DNA of 64,000 nt from assembly GCA_009776955.1 (NCBI GenBank), contig WRMW01000001.1, positions 124,001 through 188,000 of the forward strand. Direction: 5' to 3'. Each line of letters opens with the position of its first letter. The first letter of the stretch is position 1. A program made the translations under genes and the position numbers. Shown here piece after piece: positions 8,155 through 17,065 of this stretch. The stretch is from Clostridiales bacterium. Its GTDB lineage: Bacteria > Bacillota > Clostridia > Peptostreptococcales > Anaerovoracaceae. The notes under the pieces were generated by a model. That model made no database searches and was not told where the DNA came from. It was given only the letters and a program-made list of their open reading frames with translations.

Positions 8155-9432
8155 ATGGGAGTTATAAACGTTGAAAAATCTGGGCGCCTTGAGGGCGTGG
8201 TACAGATCGGCGGCTCCAAGAATGCGGTCTTGCCGCTCTTGGCGTCGACGTTGCTGACGGACGAACCCTGTGTGCTTGGCGGCGTGCCGGCGCTTAAAGA
8301 CGTCGACATCATGTGCAGGCTGCTCGAGTGCTTTGGTGCCGAAGTCACGGAAGACCGCTTGGCGGCGCAGATACGCATACATGCAAAAAACATCAAAACA
8401 AATATCGCCCCGCCAGACCTGGTGAAGGCCATGCGAGCGTCCATCGTCGCTATGGGGCCGCTTGTCGCACGGACAGGGAGCGTTGGCGTGTCGCTTCCTG
8501 GCGGGTGCGCCATAGGCGAGAGGCCTATAGACTTGCATATCAAAGGATTTCGCTCGCTGGGCGCATTCGTTGAATGTGAAGAGAGTGAAGACGGAGGGGG
8601 TTTTGTAAAGGCGGAGGCAGGGCGGCTCGTCGGCGCCGAAATATACCTCGACTTCGCGAGCGTCGGCGCTACGGAGAACATAATGATGGCTGCCGTCCTT
8701 GCCGACGGGACCACAATTATAGAAAACCCGGCACAGGAGCCGGAGATAGTGGATTTGGCGAATTTTTTGAACAAGATGGGAGCAAAGATACGCGGTGCAG
8801 GCACCGATGTGATACGCATAGAGGGCGTTGAAAAGCTGCATGGAGCTGAGCATACGGTCATACCTGACCGCATTGAGGCCGCGACCTTTATGCTCGCGGC
8901 GGCTATCACGGGCAGCAATATCCTCGTGGACAATATGCTGCCTAACCACGTGGTGCCTGTTATCGCGAAGCTTCGGGAAACGGGCGTTTACGTAAGGGAG
9001 GCTTTTGGCGGCATCGAGGTTGACGCTACGCGGGGCATGCTAAAGGCTACAGATATAAAAACTCTTCCGTATCCAGGTTTTCCTACGGATGTGCAGCCGC
9101 AGTTTATGGCATTCCTGACGGTTGTTGAGGGGCGGTCGAACATAATCGAAACCGTTTTTGAGAACCGCTTCATGCACATTGGGGAGCTTAACAAGATGAA
9201 CGCGGGCATAGTGGACAATGGCAGGCATGCCTTGGTTCCGGGCGGTGCGTCGCTCAAGGGGGCGAAAGTGCGCGCTACAGACCTTAGGGCAGGCGCCGCG
9301 CTTATTCTGGCGGGGCTTGCGGCGGAAGGGCTGACGACCGTGTCCGATATCTACCATGTGGACAGGGGGTATGAAGGGCTGACAGAAAAGCTCTCAAAGC
9401 TGGGTGCAAGAATACGGCGGTCGGAGTCTTAG
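8155..9432 (+). CDS. murA: UDP-N-acetylglucosamine 1-carboxyvinyltransferase
   Basis: 425 residues. First committed enzyme of peptidoglycan precursor synthesis, transferring enolpyruvate from PEP to UDP-GlcNAc. The N-terminal GGSKNAVLPLLAS and the loop SLPGGCAIGERPIDLH contain the catalytic cysteine (C118), the residue attacked by fosfomycin. The start could be ATG 8155 or TTG 8149; neither has a Shine-Dalgarno sequence, and both lie within ten bases of the -10 element. Confidence 0.96.
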   Translation: MGVINVEKSGRLEGVVQIGGSKNAVLPLLASTLLTDEPCVLGGVPALKDVDIMCRLLECFGAEVTEDRLAAQIRIHAKNIKTNIAPPDLVKAMRASIVAMGPLVARTGSVGVSLPGGCAIGERPIDLHIKGFRSLGAFVECEESEDGGGFVKAEAGRLVGAEIYLDFASVGATENIMMAAVLADGTTIIENPAQEPEIVDLANFLNKMGAKIRGAGTDVIRIEGVEKLHGAEHTVIPDRIEAATFMLAAAITGSNILVDNMLPNHVVPVIAKLRETGVYVREAFGGIEVDATRGMLKATDIKTLPYPGFPTDVQPQFMAFLTVVEGRSNIIETVFENRFMHIGELNKMNAGIVDNGRHALVPGGASLKGAKVRATDLRAGAALILAGLAAEGLTTVSDIYHVDRGYEGLTEKLSKLGARIRRSES

Positions 9433-9465
9433 ATTCAACGTGCGTAGCTTTAGGCGAGGCGCAGG

Positions 9466-9768
9466 CTATTCTTCATCTTCCCGCGCTGTCGGCATACCAT
9501 CCATTGCCTGAGCCCCTAGAGCCTCCTCGTATTTCACGAAAACGGCATCCCTGATATAGCTGCGCGTTTCGGGAGTGAGGGGATGCGCAACATCGCGGTA
9601 TTCGCCGTCGCTGATTTTGCGGCTTGGCATCGCAAGGAACTTACCGTTCTGCCCGTCGATGATTTTGATGTCATGCACGACAAACTCATCGTCAAACGTG
9701 ACAGAGGCAACCGCCTTGAGCTTGCTGTCATTCGGAACCAGCCTGATACGGACATCTGTGATTCTCAT
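9466..9768 (-). CDS. spoVG: SpoVG family regulator
   Basis: 100 residues, with the family opening [11 protein letters not shown] and the core [18 protein letters not shown], followed by AMPSRK and the HPLTPETR segment. SpoVG is a small nucleic-acid-binding regulator of sporulation, cell division and virulence genes in Firmicutes. GGGGAGGG precedes the ATG. It is transcribed away from murC from a shared promoter region (9815-9844). In B. subtilis spoVG precedes glmU-prs; here murC sits between and the orientation is reversed. Confidence 0.95.
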   Translation of the reverse strand: MRITDVRIRLVPNDSKLKAVASVTFDDEFVVHDIKIIDGQNGKFLAMPSRKISDGEYRDVAHPLTPETRSYIRDAVFVKYEEALGAQAMDGMPTAREDEE

Positions 9769-9814
9769 GATACTACCCTCCCCGTAATATCGTGGCTACG
9801 TTTGTCAGACGCTT

Positions 9815-9844
9815 ATTGTATCATATGGTGAAGTGTGATACAAT
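9815..9844. promoter_or_regulatory. Symmetrical bidirectional promoter between spoVG and murC
   Basis: A 30-bp stretch has perfect 9-bp inverted ends, ATTGTATCA (9815-9823) and TGATACAAT (9836-9844). Read forward it gives TTGTAT-N17-TACAAT (9816-9821/9839-9844) for murC. Read on the minus strand it gives the same TTGTAT-N17-TACAAT for spoVG. The two promoters are therefore superimposed, each -35 lying on the complement of the other -10. Confidence 0.75.
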
Positions 9845-9867
9845 CCTGATGGAGGAATTCTCGCAAA

Positions 9868-11301
9868 TTGATCGACTTTGACAGCGTTCGTCATGTTCAT
9901 TGCATAGGGATTGGTGGCATAGGGGTATCCGCGATTGCGGAGATATTGCTGCATAGGGGAGTAATGGTCTCTGGATCGGATTCCAACGAAAGCGAAATCA
10001 CCGACCGACTTATTGAAAAAGGGGCGAAAGTCTACTTGGGCCATCGTGAGAAAAATATCGCGGGGGCGGATCTTGTGCTTTACTCGGCTGCTGTGCCGCC
10101 GAACAATGTGGAGCTTCGCGGGGCGCGCACGAAGGGGGTGGCGGTGGTTACTAGGGCTGAGGCGTTAGGCCAGCTTATGCGTGAGGCAAGGCATAGCATC
10201 GCTGTGGCGGGCTCTCACGGCAAGACCACGACGACGTCCATGATCTCGCTTATCCTGAAAAACGCGGACAAGACGCCCACAATACTTGTAGGCGGCAATC
10301 TGAGCGAGATTGGCGGCAATGTGGCGGTCGGCGACCCAGACTATTTTATCACCGAGGCTTGCGAATATATGGATTCGTTTCTTTCGCTCTCGCCCAAATA
10401 CGCCGTCGTACTGAATATAGACAGCGACCACTTCGACTATTTCAAGGACATTGACCACCTGGTGCGTTCGTTTGAGACCTTTGCGAACTTGGTGCCGGAG
10501 GACGGCGCGGTGTTTGCGTACGACGCGAACCCGTTTGTAAGCAGCATACTCGAAGAACTGGACCGGCCGTACGTGACTTTTGGATTCCATGAGAATTGCA
10601 ATTACAGGGCGGACAATATCAAGTTCGACCGCAACGGCTTTCCGGCTTTCTCCATAGTGATAGACGGAAGGCCGCTGTGTCGCGTGCAATTGCAGATACC
10701 TGGGGAGTACAATATAGCGAACGCTTTGGCGGCGATGGCATGCGCGACGACGATGGGGATAGATCCGGGCGTGATCGTCTATACGCTGGAGCAGTACAAG
10801 GGTACGCAGCGGCGGTTTGACATTCAGGGGTTCACGACGGGCGGGGTCAAGATCGTGGACGATTACGCGCACCATCCTACCGAAATCGTGGCTACGATCA
10901 ATGCCGCGCGAAAGGTGCCGCATGAAAAGATGTGGGTGCTTTTTCAGCCCCATACCTACACACGGACATTGGCGCTGCACGACGACTTCGCCGAGGCTCT
11001 GGACTTGGCGGACAGGGTGGTGCTTGCGGAGATATATGCAGCACGAGAGAAGAACCCGCACAACGTAAGCTCACGTTCTATACTTGCGAAAATGAAGGAG
11101 AAGGATCCTGGCAAGGAGGCGTGGTTTATAGAGACCATGGACGAGATCGCGGACTTCGTGCTTGCGTACGCAGAGCCGGGCGACCTAGTCATCACTATGG
11201 GCGCCGGGGATATCTACAGGGCTGGGGAAGCTATACTTGAGAAGGACCAGGAGGCGTATTTTGGGAGCGGAGATGGCGGCTTCTCCGCGGTGGAGAGTTG
11301 A
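9868..11301 (+). CDS. murC: UDP-N-acetylmuramate--L-alanine ligase
   Basis: 477 residues. Mur ligase with an N-terminal Rossmann domain (HCIGIGGIGVSAIAEIL), the ATP loop GSHGKTTTT near residue 113, and DYAHHPTEI in the C-terminal domain. It adds the first amino acid to UDP-MurNAc. TTG start at 9868 with GGAGG at 9851-9855. An ATP- and Mg-dependent cytosolic enzyme, here placed with spoVG, a GlmU-like protein and prs. Confidence 0.96.
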   Translation: MIDFDSVRHVHCIGIGGIGVSAIAEILLHRGVMVSGSDSNESEITDRLIEKGAKVYLGHREKNIAGADLVLYSAAVPPNNVELRGARTKGVAVVTRAEALGQLMREARHSIAVAGSHGKTTTTSMISLILKNADKTPTILVGGNLSEIGGNVAVGDPDYFITEACEYMDSFLSLSPKYAVVLNIDSDHFDYFKDIDHLVRSFETFANLVPEDGAVFAYDANPFVSSILEELDRPYVTFGFHENCNYRADNIKFDRNGFPAFSIVIDGRPLCRVQLQIPGEYNIANALAAMACATTMGIDPGVIVYTLEQYKGTQRRFDIQGFTTGGVKIVDDYAHHPTEIVATINAARKVPHEKMWVLFQPHTYTRTLALHDDFAEALDLADRVVLAEIYAAREKNPHNVSSRSILAKMKEKDPGKEAWFIETMDEIADFVLAYAEPGDLVITMGAGDIYRAGEAILEKDQEAYFGSGDGGFSAVES

Positions 11302-11326
11302 GCGTGGGCGAATAAGGGAATATGCA

Positions 11327-12043
11327 ATGGATAGGGATATGGACAATTTAGAGAGATATTATAACGAAAAGGCGGCGGAGAGGCGGCGCGTGAATCTGGC
11401 GTTCGCGGCGCAGGGGGTGGAGTTTTTTGACATTGGCATGGCCGAGATAGGGGAAGGCGTGACTATAGGGGAAGGTACACATATCGGGATGGGGGTTTTG
11501 ATTGAAAAAAATTCTATAATTGGGAAAAATTGCAGGATAGGGCAAAGCTGTCGCATCGAGGGCTGCGAGGTCGGCGACGGGGCGGCGATCGACCAGAGCG
11601 TGGTGCTTGACAGCCGAATAGGGGAGGACACTTCCGTGGGGCCTTTTGCTTATATACGGCCGGGCAGCGTGATAGGCCGCCGCTGTCGCATAGGCGACTT
11701 CGTCGAGATAAAGAACAGCGTCATAGGGGACGGCACAAAAGTCTCGCACCTCAGCTATGTGGGCGATTCGGACTTGGGCGAAGGCATCAATGTCGGATGT
11801 GGCGTCGTGTTCGTCAATTATGACGGGCTTGAGAAGCATCGTTCGAGGGTAGGCGACGGGGCTTTCATCGGCTGCAACGTGAACATAATCTCGCCTGTGA
11901 ATATCGGCTCAGGCTCGTATATCGCGGCGGGCGGGACGGTGACGCACGACGTGCCTCCGGGCGCGCTGTTTGTGGCGCGTGACAGAGGGCGTAATATAGA
12001 TGGCTGGGTGGAGCGGCGTGGGCTGCTCAAAACCCGGCAATAA
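11327..12043 (+). CDS. GlmU-type acetyltransferase domain protein lacking the uridyltransferase half
   Basis: 238 residues. Nearly the whole protein is a left-handed beta helix of hexapeptide repeats. The signature segments of the GlmU C-terminal domain are present: GPFAYIRPGSVIG, GDFVEIKNSVIGDG, SHLSYVGDS, NYDGLEKH and DGAFIGCNVNIISPVNIG. The nucleotidyltransferase domain that normally makes up the first 230 residues of GlmU is replaced by about 40 unrelated residues. It probably acetylates glucosamine-1-phosphate; UTP transfer would need another protein. It occupies the glmU slot ahead of prs. Start ATG 11327 has AAGGGA upstream. Confidence 0.85.
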   Translation: MDRDMDNLERYYNEKAAERRRVNLAFAAQGVEFFDIGMAEIGEGVTIGEGTHIGMGVLIEKNSIIGKNCRIGQSCRIEGCEVGDGAAIDQSVVLDSRIGEDTSVGPFAYIRPGSVIGRRCRIGDFVEIKNSVIGDGTKVSHLSYVGDSDLGEGINVGCGVVFVNYDGLEKHRSRVGDGAFIGCNVNIISPVNIGSGSYIAAGGTVTHDVPPGALFVARDRGRNIDGWVERRGLLKTRQ

Positions 12044-12062
12044 ACAAGGAGGACTTATTGAT

Positions 12063-13016
12063 ATGCGTGTTGAGAGCTTGTTTCCGGAATTTAAGATTTT
12101 TGCGGGCAATTCAAATCCTGTGCTGGCGGAGGAAATAGCGTCGGTAATGGGCAAACCGCTTGGCAAGGCGGCGGTGTCCACGTTTTCGGACGGCGAAATC
12201 TCGGTCAATGTGCGAGAGTCAGTGCGAGGCCGCGATGTCTTTATTATTCAGTCGACATGCAGCCCAGGCAACAACAACCTTATGGAGCTGCTGATACTTA
12301 TCGACGCGATGAAGCGGGCGTCGGCGGGGCGCATCAATGCGGTTGTCCCGTATTACGGCTATGCGAGGCAGGACAGGAAGGCGAAGCCACGCGACCCGAT
12401 CACGGCCAAGCTGGTGGCGAACCTTATAAGCGCGGCGGGCGCGGACAGGGTGGTCACGATGGACTTGCACGCGTCGCAGATACAGGGTTATTTCGACATA
12501 CCGGTCGACCACTTGTTCGGTATGCCGGTGTTCGTGAGGTACTTCAAAAAGAAGAAAATCGCGGATCTTACCATTGTTTCGCCCGACCACGGCAGCGTGA
12601 CGAGGGCACGGGGTATGGCTCAGCCGCTCAATGTGCCCATCGCCATTATCGACAAGCGGCGCCAAAAGGCGAACGAGAGCGAAATAATGAACGTCATCGG
12701 GGACATAGAGGGGCAGGCCTGCATCCTGGTGGACGACATCATTGACACGGCGGGGACCATCACAAACGCGGCGAACAAATTGACGGAGCTGGGGGCGACG
12801 GAGGTCTATGCGTGCGCAACGCATGGCGTGCTGTCGGGCGAGGCGATCGAACGTATCCAGGCGTCGAGCATCCGTGAGCTCGTGGTTCTCAACACCGTGA
12901 ACATCGGCGAAGAGAAGCTGATCGACAAGATAAAGGTGCTGTCGGTCGCTCCCATCTTCGCTGAGGCGATGAGCAATATCCACAGCAACGACTCTGTCAG
13001 CAAGATGTTTGTCTGA
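12063..13016 (+). CDS. prs: Ribose-phosphate pyrophosphokinase
   Basis: 317 residues. It makes PRPP from ribose-5-phosphate and ATP for purine, pyrimidine, His and NAD synthesis. Seen are FSDGEISVNVRESVRGRDVF, the YGYARQDRK ATP loop, the MDLHASQIQGYF segment and the PRPP-binding loop ILVDDIIDTAGT. ATG 12063 has AAGGAGG nine bases upstream. Conserved neighbour of glmU and pth in Firmicutes. Confidence 0.97.
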   Translation: MRVESLFPEFKIFAGNSNPVLAEEIASVMGKPLGKAAVSTFSDGEISVNVRESVRGRDVFIIQSTCSPGNNNLMELLILIDAMKRASAGRINAVVPYYGYARQDRKAKPRDPITAKLVANLISAAGADRVVTMDLHASQIQGYFDIPVDHLFGMPVFVRYFKKKKIADLTIVSPDHGSVTRARGMAQPLNVPIAIIDKRRQKANESEIMNVIGDIEGQACILVDDIIDTAGTITNAANKLTELGATEVYACATHGVLSGEAIERIQASSIRELVVLNTVNIGEEKLIDKIKVLSVAPIFAEAMSNIHSNDSVSKMFV

Positions 13017-13038
13017 CGGATCCGGCGGGGCGGGCGTG

Positions 13039-13749
13039 ATGATAGTGATTGTGGGACTCGGCAACCCTGGAACAAAGTACAGCCATACAAAGCACAACAT
13101 AGGGTTTATGGTCGTCGATTTGCTGGCTGAGCGGCACGGGATCAAGGTGTCGAGGCTGAAGCACAAGGCGTATATCGGCGACGGCATGATAGCGGGGAAG
13201 AAGGTGCTGCTTGTGAAGCCGCAGACTTTTATGAACGATTCGGGGCAGAGCGTCCGCGAGGCCTTGGGCTATTATGACGTGGCGGTGGGTGACTTGATGG
13301 TGGTGTACGACGATGTGGACATACCTATGGGGGCGCTGCGCATACGCAAGAGGGGGAGCGCAGGCACGCACAACGGGATGAGGAGCATAATATACCAGCT
13401 TGAGGACGATGGGTTTCCGAGGTTCCGTGTGGGGATCGGGGGGGAGCGCGGGCCGCTGGAGCTTTATGAGTATGTGTTGACGGGTTTCCCCGACGAGGTC
13501 ATGGGGGAGATGCGGGAGGCAGTGGAGCGGTGTGCGGACGCGGTGGAGGCGGCGGTCGCGGAGGGGGTCGAGGCGGCGATGCTGCGGTATAACGTGAGCG
13601 CAGGGCAGCCCAGTCGTCATTGCGAGGAACGGAGTGACGAAGCAATCCAGCATAATGTGTCTAGCCTTCGGCGCTCGACGCAAAGCCCCGATTCTGACTC
13701 TAACGACACGGATCTCCGGGCTGCCCGTCCCGACTCGCAAGATGAATAG
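13039..13749 (+). CDS. pth: Peptidyl-tRNA hydrolase with repeat-derived C-terminal extension
   Basis: 236 residues against about 185-190 for the family. The enzyme core is intact: GLGNPGTKY with N9, catalytic H19 in HTKHN, FMNDSG and GTHNGMRS. It releases peptides from peptidyl-tRNAs that drop off the ribosome. From about residue 188 the protein changes into RHCEERSDEAIQ and Ser/Asp-rich sequence encoded by an inserted repeat (about 13602-13743). The insertion kept the frame open to a stop that overlaps the mfd start. Start ATG 13039; GTG 13036 is equally possible. Confidence 0.93.
   Translation: MIVIVGLGNPGTKYSHTKHNIGFMVVDLLAERHGIKVSRLKHKAYIGDGMIAGKKVLLVKPQTFMNDSGQSVREALGYYDVAVGDLMVVYDDVDIPMGALRIRKRGSAGTHNGMRSIIYQLEDDGFPRFRVGIGGERGPLELYEYVLTGFPDEVMGEMREAVERCADAVEAAVAEGVEAAMLRYNVSAGQPSRHCEERSDEAIQHNVSSLRRSTQSPDSDSNDTDLRAARPDSQDE
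13602..13743. repeat. Short interspersed repeat inserted at the 3' end of pth
   Basis: GGGCAGCCC (about 13604) and GGGCTGCCC (13718-13726) flank a segment that encodes RHCEERSDEAIQ, a peptide known from interspersed palindromic repeats in many bacterial genomes. The module at 13665-13693 matches 52625-52653 in the E2 gene with two differences in 29 bases. The module at 13719-13743 matches 52808-52832 with four differences in 25. The terminal GGGCAGCCCGGAG motif is shared, in inverse orientation, with the copy at 19570. Confidence 0.75.
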
Positions 13750-16700
13750 TCCTGTGCGGCATGCGGGGCTTGAGGGGGTGCAGGCGGCGCCGATAGCGGC
13801 GCGGCTTGTGATAGAAGCGGGCGAGGGCGCCAAGGCGCTGATCGTGACAGCGGGGGCGGGGTCTGCCGCCTCTTTTGCAAAGACGCTGGGATTTTTTTTG
13901 GACGGGGTGGCCGAGGTGTGCGTGCTGCCGGAGGACGACCCGCCTTTTCTTCATGCGGAGGCCAGGAGCAGGGAGACCGAGGCCGCACGGCTGAATGCGA
14001 TGACGGCCTTGACGTCGCCGGGTGCGGCGGTGGTGGTCTGCCCGGTGAGCGCGGCGATAAGGGATGTGTGCAGCCCGGAGGCGTTTGCGGGGGCGCGCCT
14101 TGAGCTTGCCGTGGGGATGGAGCTGCCGAGGGACGGGTTTATACGCGGGCTTGCAGGGCTCGGGTACAGGCGCGCCCCGTATACGGAGAGTCCGGGGGAG
14201 TTTTCGGCGCGGGGGGACGTGGTGGATGTTTTTCCGGTGAATCGCGAGGAGCCGCTAAGGGTGTCGTTTTTTGATACGCTCGTCGAGAACGTGCGTTCGT
14301 TCGACCCGGAGACGCAGAAGTCGCGGGGGGGCGGGCTACAACCTGAAGGTAGGCAGTGCGGCGCTCTCGATTTTGGCGTAGGTCGGCCCACAACTGTAGT
14401 TATCGCACCGGCGGCGGAGCCTGCGGGGGAGGGGCTTTCGTTGGTGGACTGGGTGGGCGAGGGGGGCGTTTTTGCGTGCATCGACCCTGTGCGGGTGGGG
14501 AGGGCGCTGGAGCTTCGGGAGATGGAGGCGTTGCAGGATTTTGAGGCGATGATGGATGAGGGCGAGGAAGCTGACTGGGGGGCATTTCGCGGGGGGGATT
14601 ATTGGCGGGAGTGTTTAGGGCGGCATAGGCCGCATATGTTTGAGCCGTACGGGGAGGCTATGACGGCGGGCGTCCTGACATTGCAGGGTGTCGGTGAATC
14701 ATGCGAAGGTTACGAAACCGTAGCCTATGAGGCGAAATACGCGGCTGCGCTTTATGGGCAGCTGGACTTGCTTGCCGCCGAGTTGAAACGGTATCTGCGA
14801 GACAAGTTTACCATAACAATAATCGCGTCAACCGAAGCGCGTCTTGTTTCCCTGCGCGAATTTGCGGAGCAGGAGGGGCTTGCGGACAGGATATTCTTCG
14901 CTGTCGGCGAGCTTGCGGCAGGGTTTGAGATAAGTAGCGAGAAGCGGGTATGGCTTTGGGACGGCGACATCTTCAAGTCAGGCAAGAAAAGCCGACGCAC
15001 CCGCGTCAAAGGCCACGAAAAGATATCGGCGTTCACGGACATTGAAAAGGGCGATTATATAGTCCATGAAAATCACGGCATAGGCGTGTACAGGGGCATA
15101 AAGACCATCGAGGCGGACGGCGGCGAGCGCGACTATTTGACGATAGCCTATTCGGGAAAAGACGTGCTCTATCTGCCGGTCGAGCAGATGGACAGGGTGC
15201 AGAAATATGTGGGCGGCGGCGAGAAGCGGCCGCGTGTGAGCAAGCTTGGGTCGGGCGACTGGGAGCGGACGAAGGCTCGCGTGCGTGCGGAGATAGAGGA
15301 ATATGCGGGCGAGCTTACGCGGCTCGCGGCCGAGCGAAAGCTGGCGACGGGCTTCGCGTTTTCGCCTGACACGGTATGGCTGAAAGATTTCGAAGACCGC
15401 TTTCCGTTCGAGCCGACGCCAGACCAGGTGCGGTGCTTCGAGACTGTGCGGGGCGATATGGAGAACCCCTGGCCGATGGACAGGCTTATCTGCGGCGACG
15501 TGGGCTACGGCAAGACGGAGGTGGCTTTGCGGGCGGTGTTCAAATGCGTGCAGGACGGAAAGCAGGCGGCGATACTAGTGCCCACGACCATACTTGCGTC
15601 GCAACACTTCCGTACTTTTTCCGAGCGATTTTCGGATTTCCCCGTGGAGGTGGAAATGCTTTCCCGATTCCAGTCCGCAGGGGAGCAGCGAAAGATCGCA
15701 AAGGGGCTTGCGGACGGCGGCGTCGACATAGTGATAGGGACTCATGCCTTGCTGTCGTCGAAAATCGTGTTCAAGGACCTTGGTTTGCTAATTATCGACG
15801 AGGAACAGCGCTTCGGGGTGAAGCAAAAGGAAAAAATAAGGGGTCTGCGGGCGGGGGTGGACATCCTGACTTTGACCGCGACGCCCATACCGCGCACGCT
15901 CAATATGTCGCTACTTGGGATAAAGGACATGGACCTGATCGAGGACCCGCCGGAGGACCGCTACCCTGTGCGGACATTCGTGTCCGAGGAACGGGCGGAC
16001 GTCATTTCGGAAAGCGTCCGGCGCGAGCTAGACCGCGGCGGCCAGGTCTATGTCGTCTACAACAGGGTGAGCGGCATAGAGCGGGTGGCGGAGCAGATTC
16101 GCGCGCTTGCCCCACAAGCCCGCCTTGGCGTCTGCCACGCCAAGATGAACGAGCGAATGATCGAGGAAGTTATGCACGACTTTTACGAGGGCGAGTACGA
16201 TGTGCTGCTGTCCACGACGATTATAGAGTCGGGGCTCGACATCCCGAACGTCAACACCATAGTTATTCTCGACGCCGACAGGCTCGGCCTGACGCAATTG
16301 TACCAGCTGCGGGGGCGTGTCGGACGGACGAACAGGATAGCCTTTGCATATCTTATGTATCGCAGGGACAAGGTGCTTACCGAGAACGCGGAGAAGCGTC
16401 TGCGAACGATACGGGAGTTTACGGAGTTTGGGAGCGGGTTCAAGGTCGCCATGAAAGACCTCGAGATACGCGGGGCGGGCAACTTGCTCGGGGTCAGCCA
16501 GCACGGGCATATGGCGTCCGTGGGCTATGAAATGTATTGCAAGCTGATAGACGAGGCGGTGACGCGGCTTGCGGGCAGGGCGCCCGTACACAAGGACATC
16601 GAGAACGAGTGCCGCGTGGAGCTCTTTGCGTCGGCGGTCATACCGCCGGGCTATATCGAGGACGAAATAGTGAAGCTGCAGGCGTACAAGCGGATATCAT

Positions 16701-17065
16701 TTGTGGACAGCGAGCAGAGCAAGACGGCCGTGCTCGATGAATTGGGCGACCGCTTTGGGCCCGTCCCGTCCTCGGTGCTTACGCTTATCCATGCGGCGTG
16801 GATGCGGCACCTTGGGGAGAGGGCGGGGCTTTCGGAAATAAAGCTGAAGCCCAAGCTTGCGGAAATGGTCTACCGCGAGGCGCCCGCAAACCTTATGGAA
16901 CGTGTGTTCTTGGCTTCGGACAAGGCGCATAGCGAAGGCGCGGCCCTCGAAGCTGACATGAAGGCCACGCCCAAGCTTGTTCTGAAATTCCCGCATGGCG
17001 TCTCTGGCGATGGGGTGGTGCAAATCGCGTTGGATGTGCTTAATGTTTTGTCCTGCGCTTCTTGA
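13742..17065 (+). CDS. mfd: Transcription-repair coupling factor Mfd
   Basis: 1107 residues. It displaces RNA polymerase stalled at lesions and recruits UvrA. In order: UvrB-like N-terminal region; RNA-polymerase-interacting domain around GDYIVHENHGIGVYRG and VLYLPVEQMDRVQKY; SF2 motor with Walker A GDVGYGKTE (near 584), DEEQ box, TATPIPRTLNMSL; motif VI region QLRGRVGRTNR; C-terminal TRCF domain. ATG 13742 overlaps the pth stop. An in-frame repeat adds about 20 residues near 200 (14330-14395). The 3' end overlaps an opposite-strand gene by 26 bp. Confidence 0.96.
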   Translation: MNSPVRHAGLEGVQAAPIAARLVIEAGEGAKALIVTAGAGSAASFAKTLGFFLDGVAEVCVLPEDDPPFLHAEARSRETEAARLNAMTALTSPGAAVVVCPVSAAIRDVCSPEAFAGARLELAVGMELPRDGFIRGLAGLGYRRAPYTESPGEFSARGDVVDVFPVNREEPLRVSFFDTLVENVRSFDPETQKSRGGGLQPEGRQCGALDFGVGRPTTVVIAPAAEPAGEGLSLVDWVGEGGVFACIDPVRVGRALELREMEALQDFEAMMDEGEEADWGAFRGGDYWRECLGRHRPHMFEPYGEAMTAGVLTLQGVGESCEGYETVAYEAKYAAALYGQLDLLAAELKRYLRDKFTITIIASTEARLVSLREFAEQEGLADRIFFAVGELAAGFEISSEKRVWLWDGDIFKSGKKSRRTRVKGHEKISAFTDIEKGDYIVHENHGIGVYRGIKTIEADGGERDYLTIAYSGKDVLYLPVEQMDRVQKYVGGGEKRPRVSKLGSGDWERTKARVRAEIEEYAGELTRLAAERKLATGFAFSPDTVWLKDFEDRFPFEPTPDQVRCFETVRGDMENPWPMDRLICGDVGYGKTEVALRAVFKCVQDGKQAAILVPTTILASQHFRTFSERFSDFPVEVEMLSRFQSAGEQRKIAKGLADGGVDIVIGTHALLSSKIVFKDLGLLIIDEEQRFGVKQKEKIRGLRAGVDILTLTATPIPRTLNMSLLGIKDMDLIEDPPEDRYPVRTFVSEERADVISESVRRELDRGGQVYVVYNRVSGIERVAEQIRALAPQARLGVCHAKMNERMIEEVMHDFYEGEYDVLLSTTIIESGLDIPNVNTIVILDADRLGLTQLYQLRGRVGRTNRIAFAYLMYRRDKVLTENAEKRLRTIREFTEFGSGFKVAMKDLEIRGAGNLLGVSQHGHMASVGYEMYCKLIDEAVTRLAGRAPVHKDIENECRVELFASAVIPPGYIEDEIVKLQAYKRISFVDSEQSKTAVLDELGDRFGPVPSSVLTLIHAAWMRHLGERAGLSEIKLKPKLAEMVYREAPANLMERVFLASDKAHSEGAALEADMKATPKLVLKFPHGVSGDGVVQIALDVLNVLSCAS
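14330..14395. repeat. Interspersed repeat copy within mfd
   Basis: The segment 14352-14390 aligns with 19573-19610 in the deaminase gene (about 31 of 38 bases by hand). Both copies are read in the same frame and give related peptides, GRQCGALDFGVGRP here and GGQPGALDLGASRP there. It falls in a loop after the UvrB-like RSFDPETQ motif, where family members do not have this sequence. Confidence 0.6.

Noticed and set aside
13634-13741. Upstream extension of the mfd frame
   Set aside because: It is encoded by the repeat in pth and has no family similarity; ATG 13742, coupled to the pth stop, is the better start.
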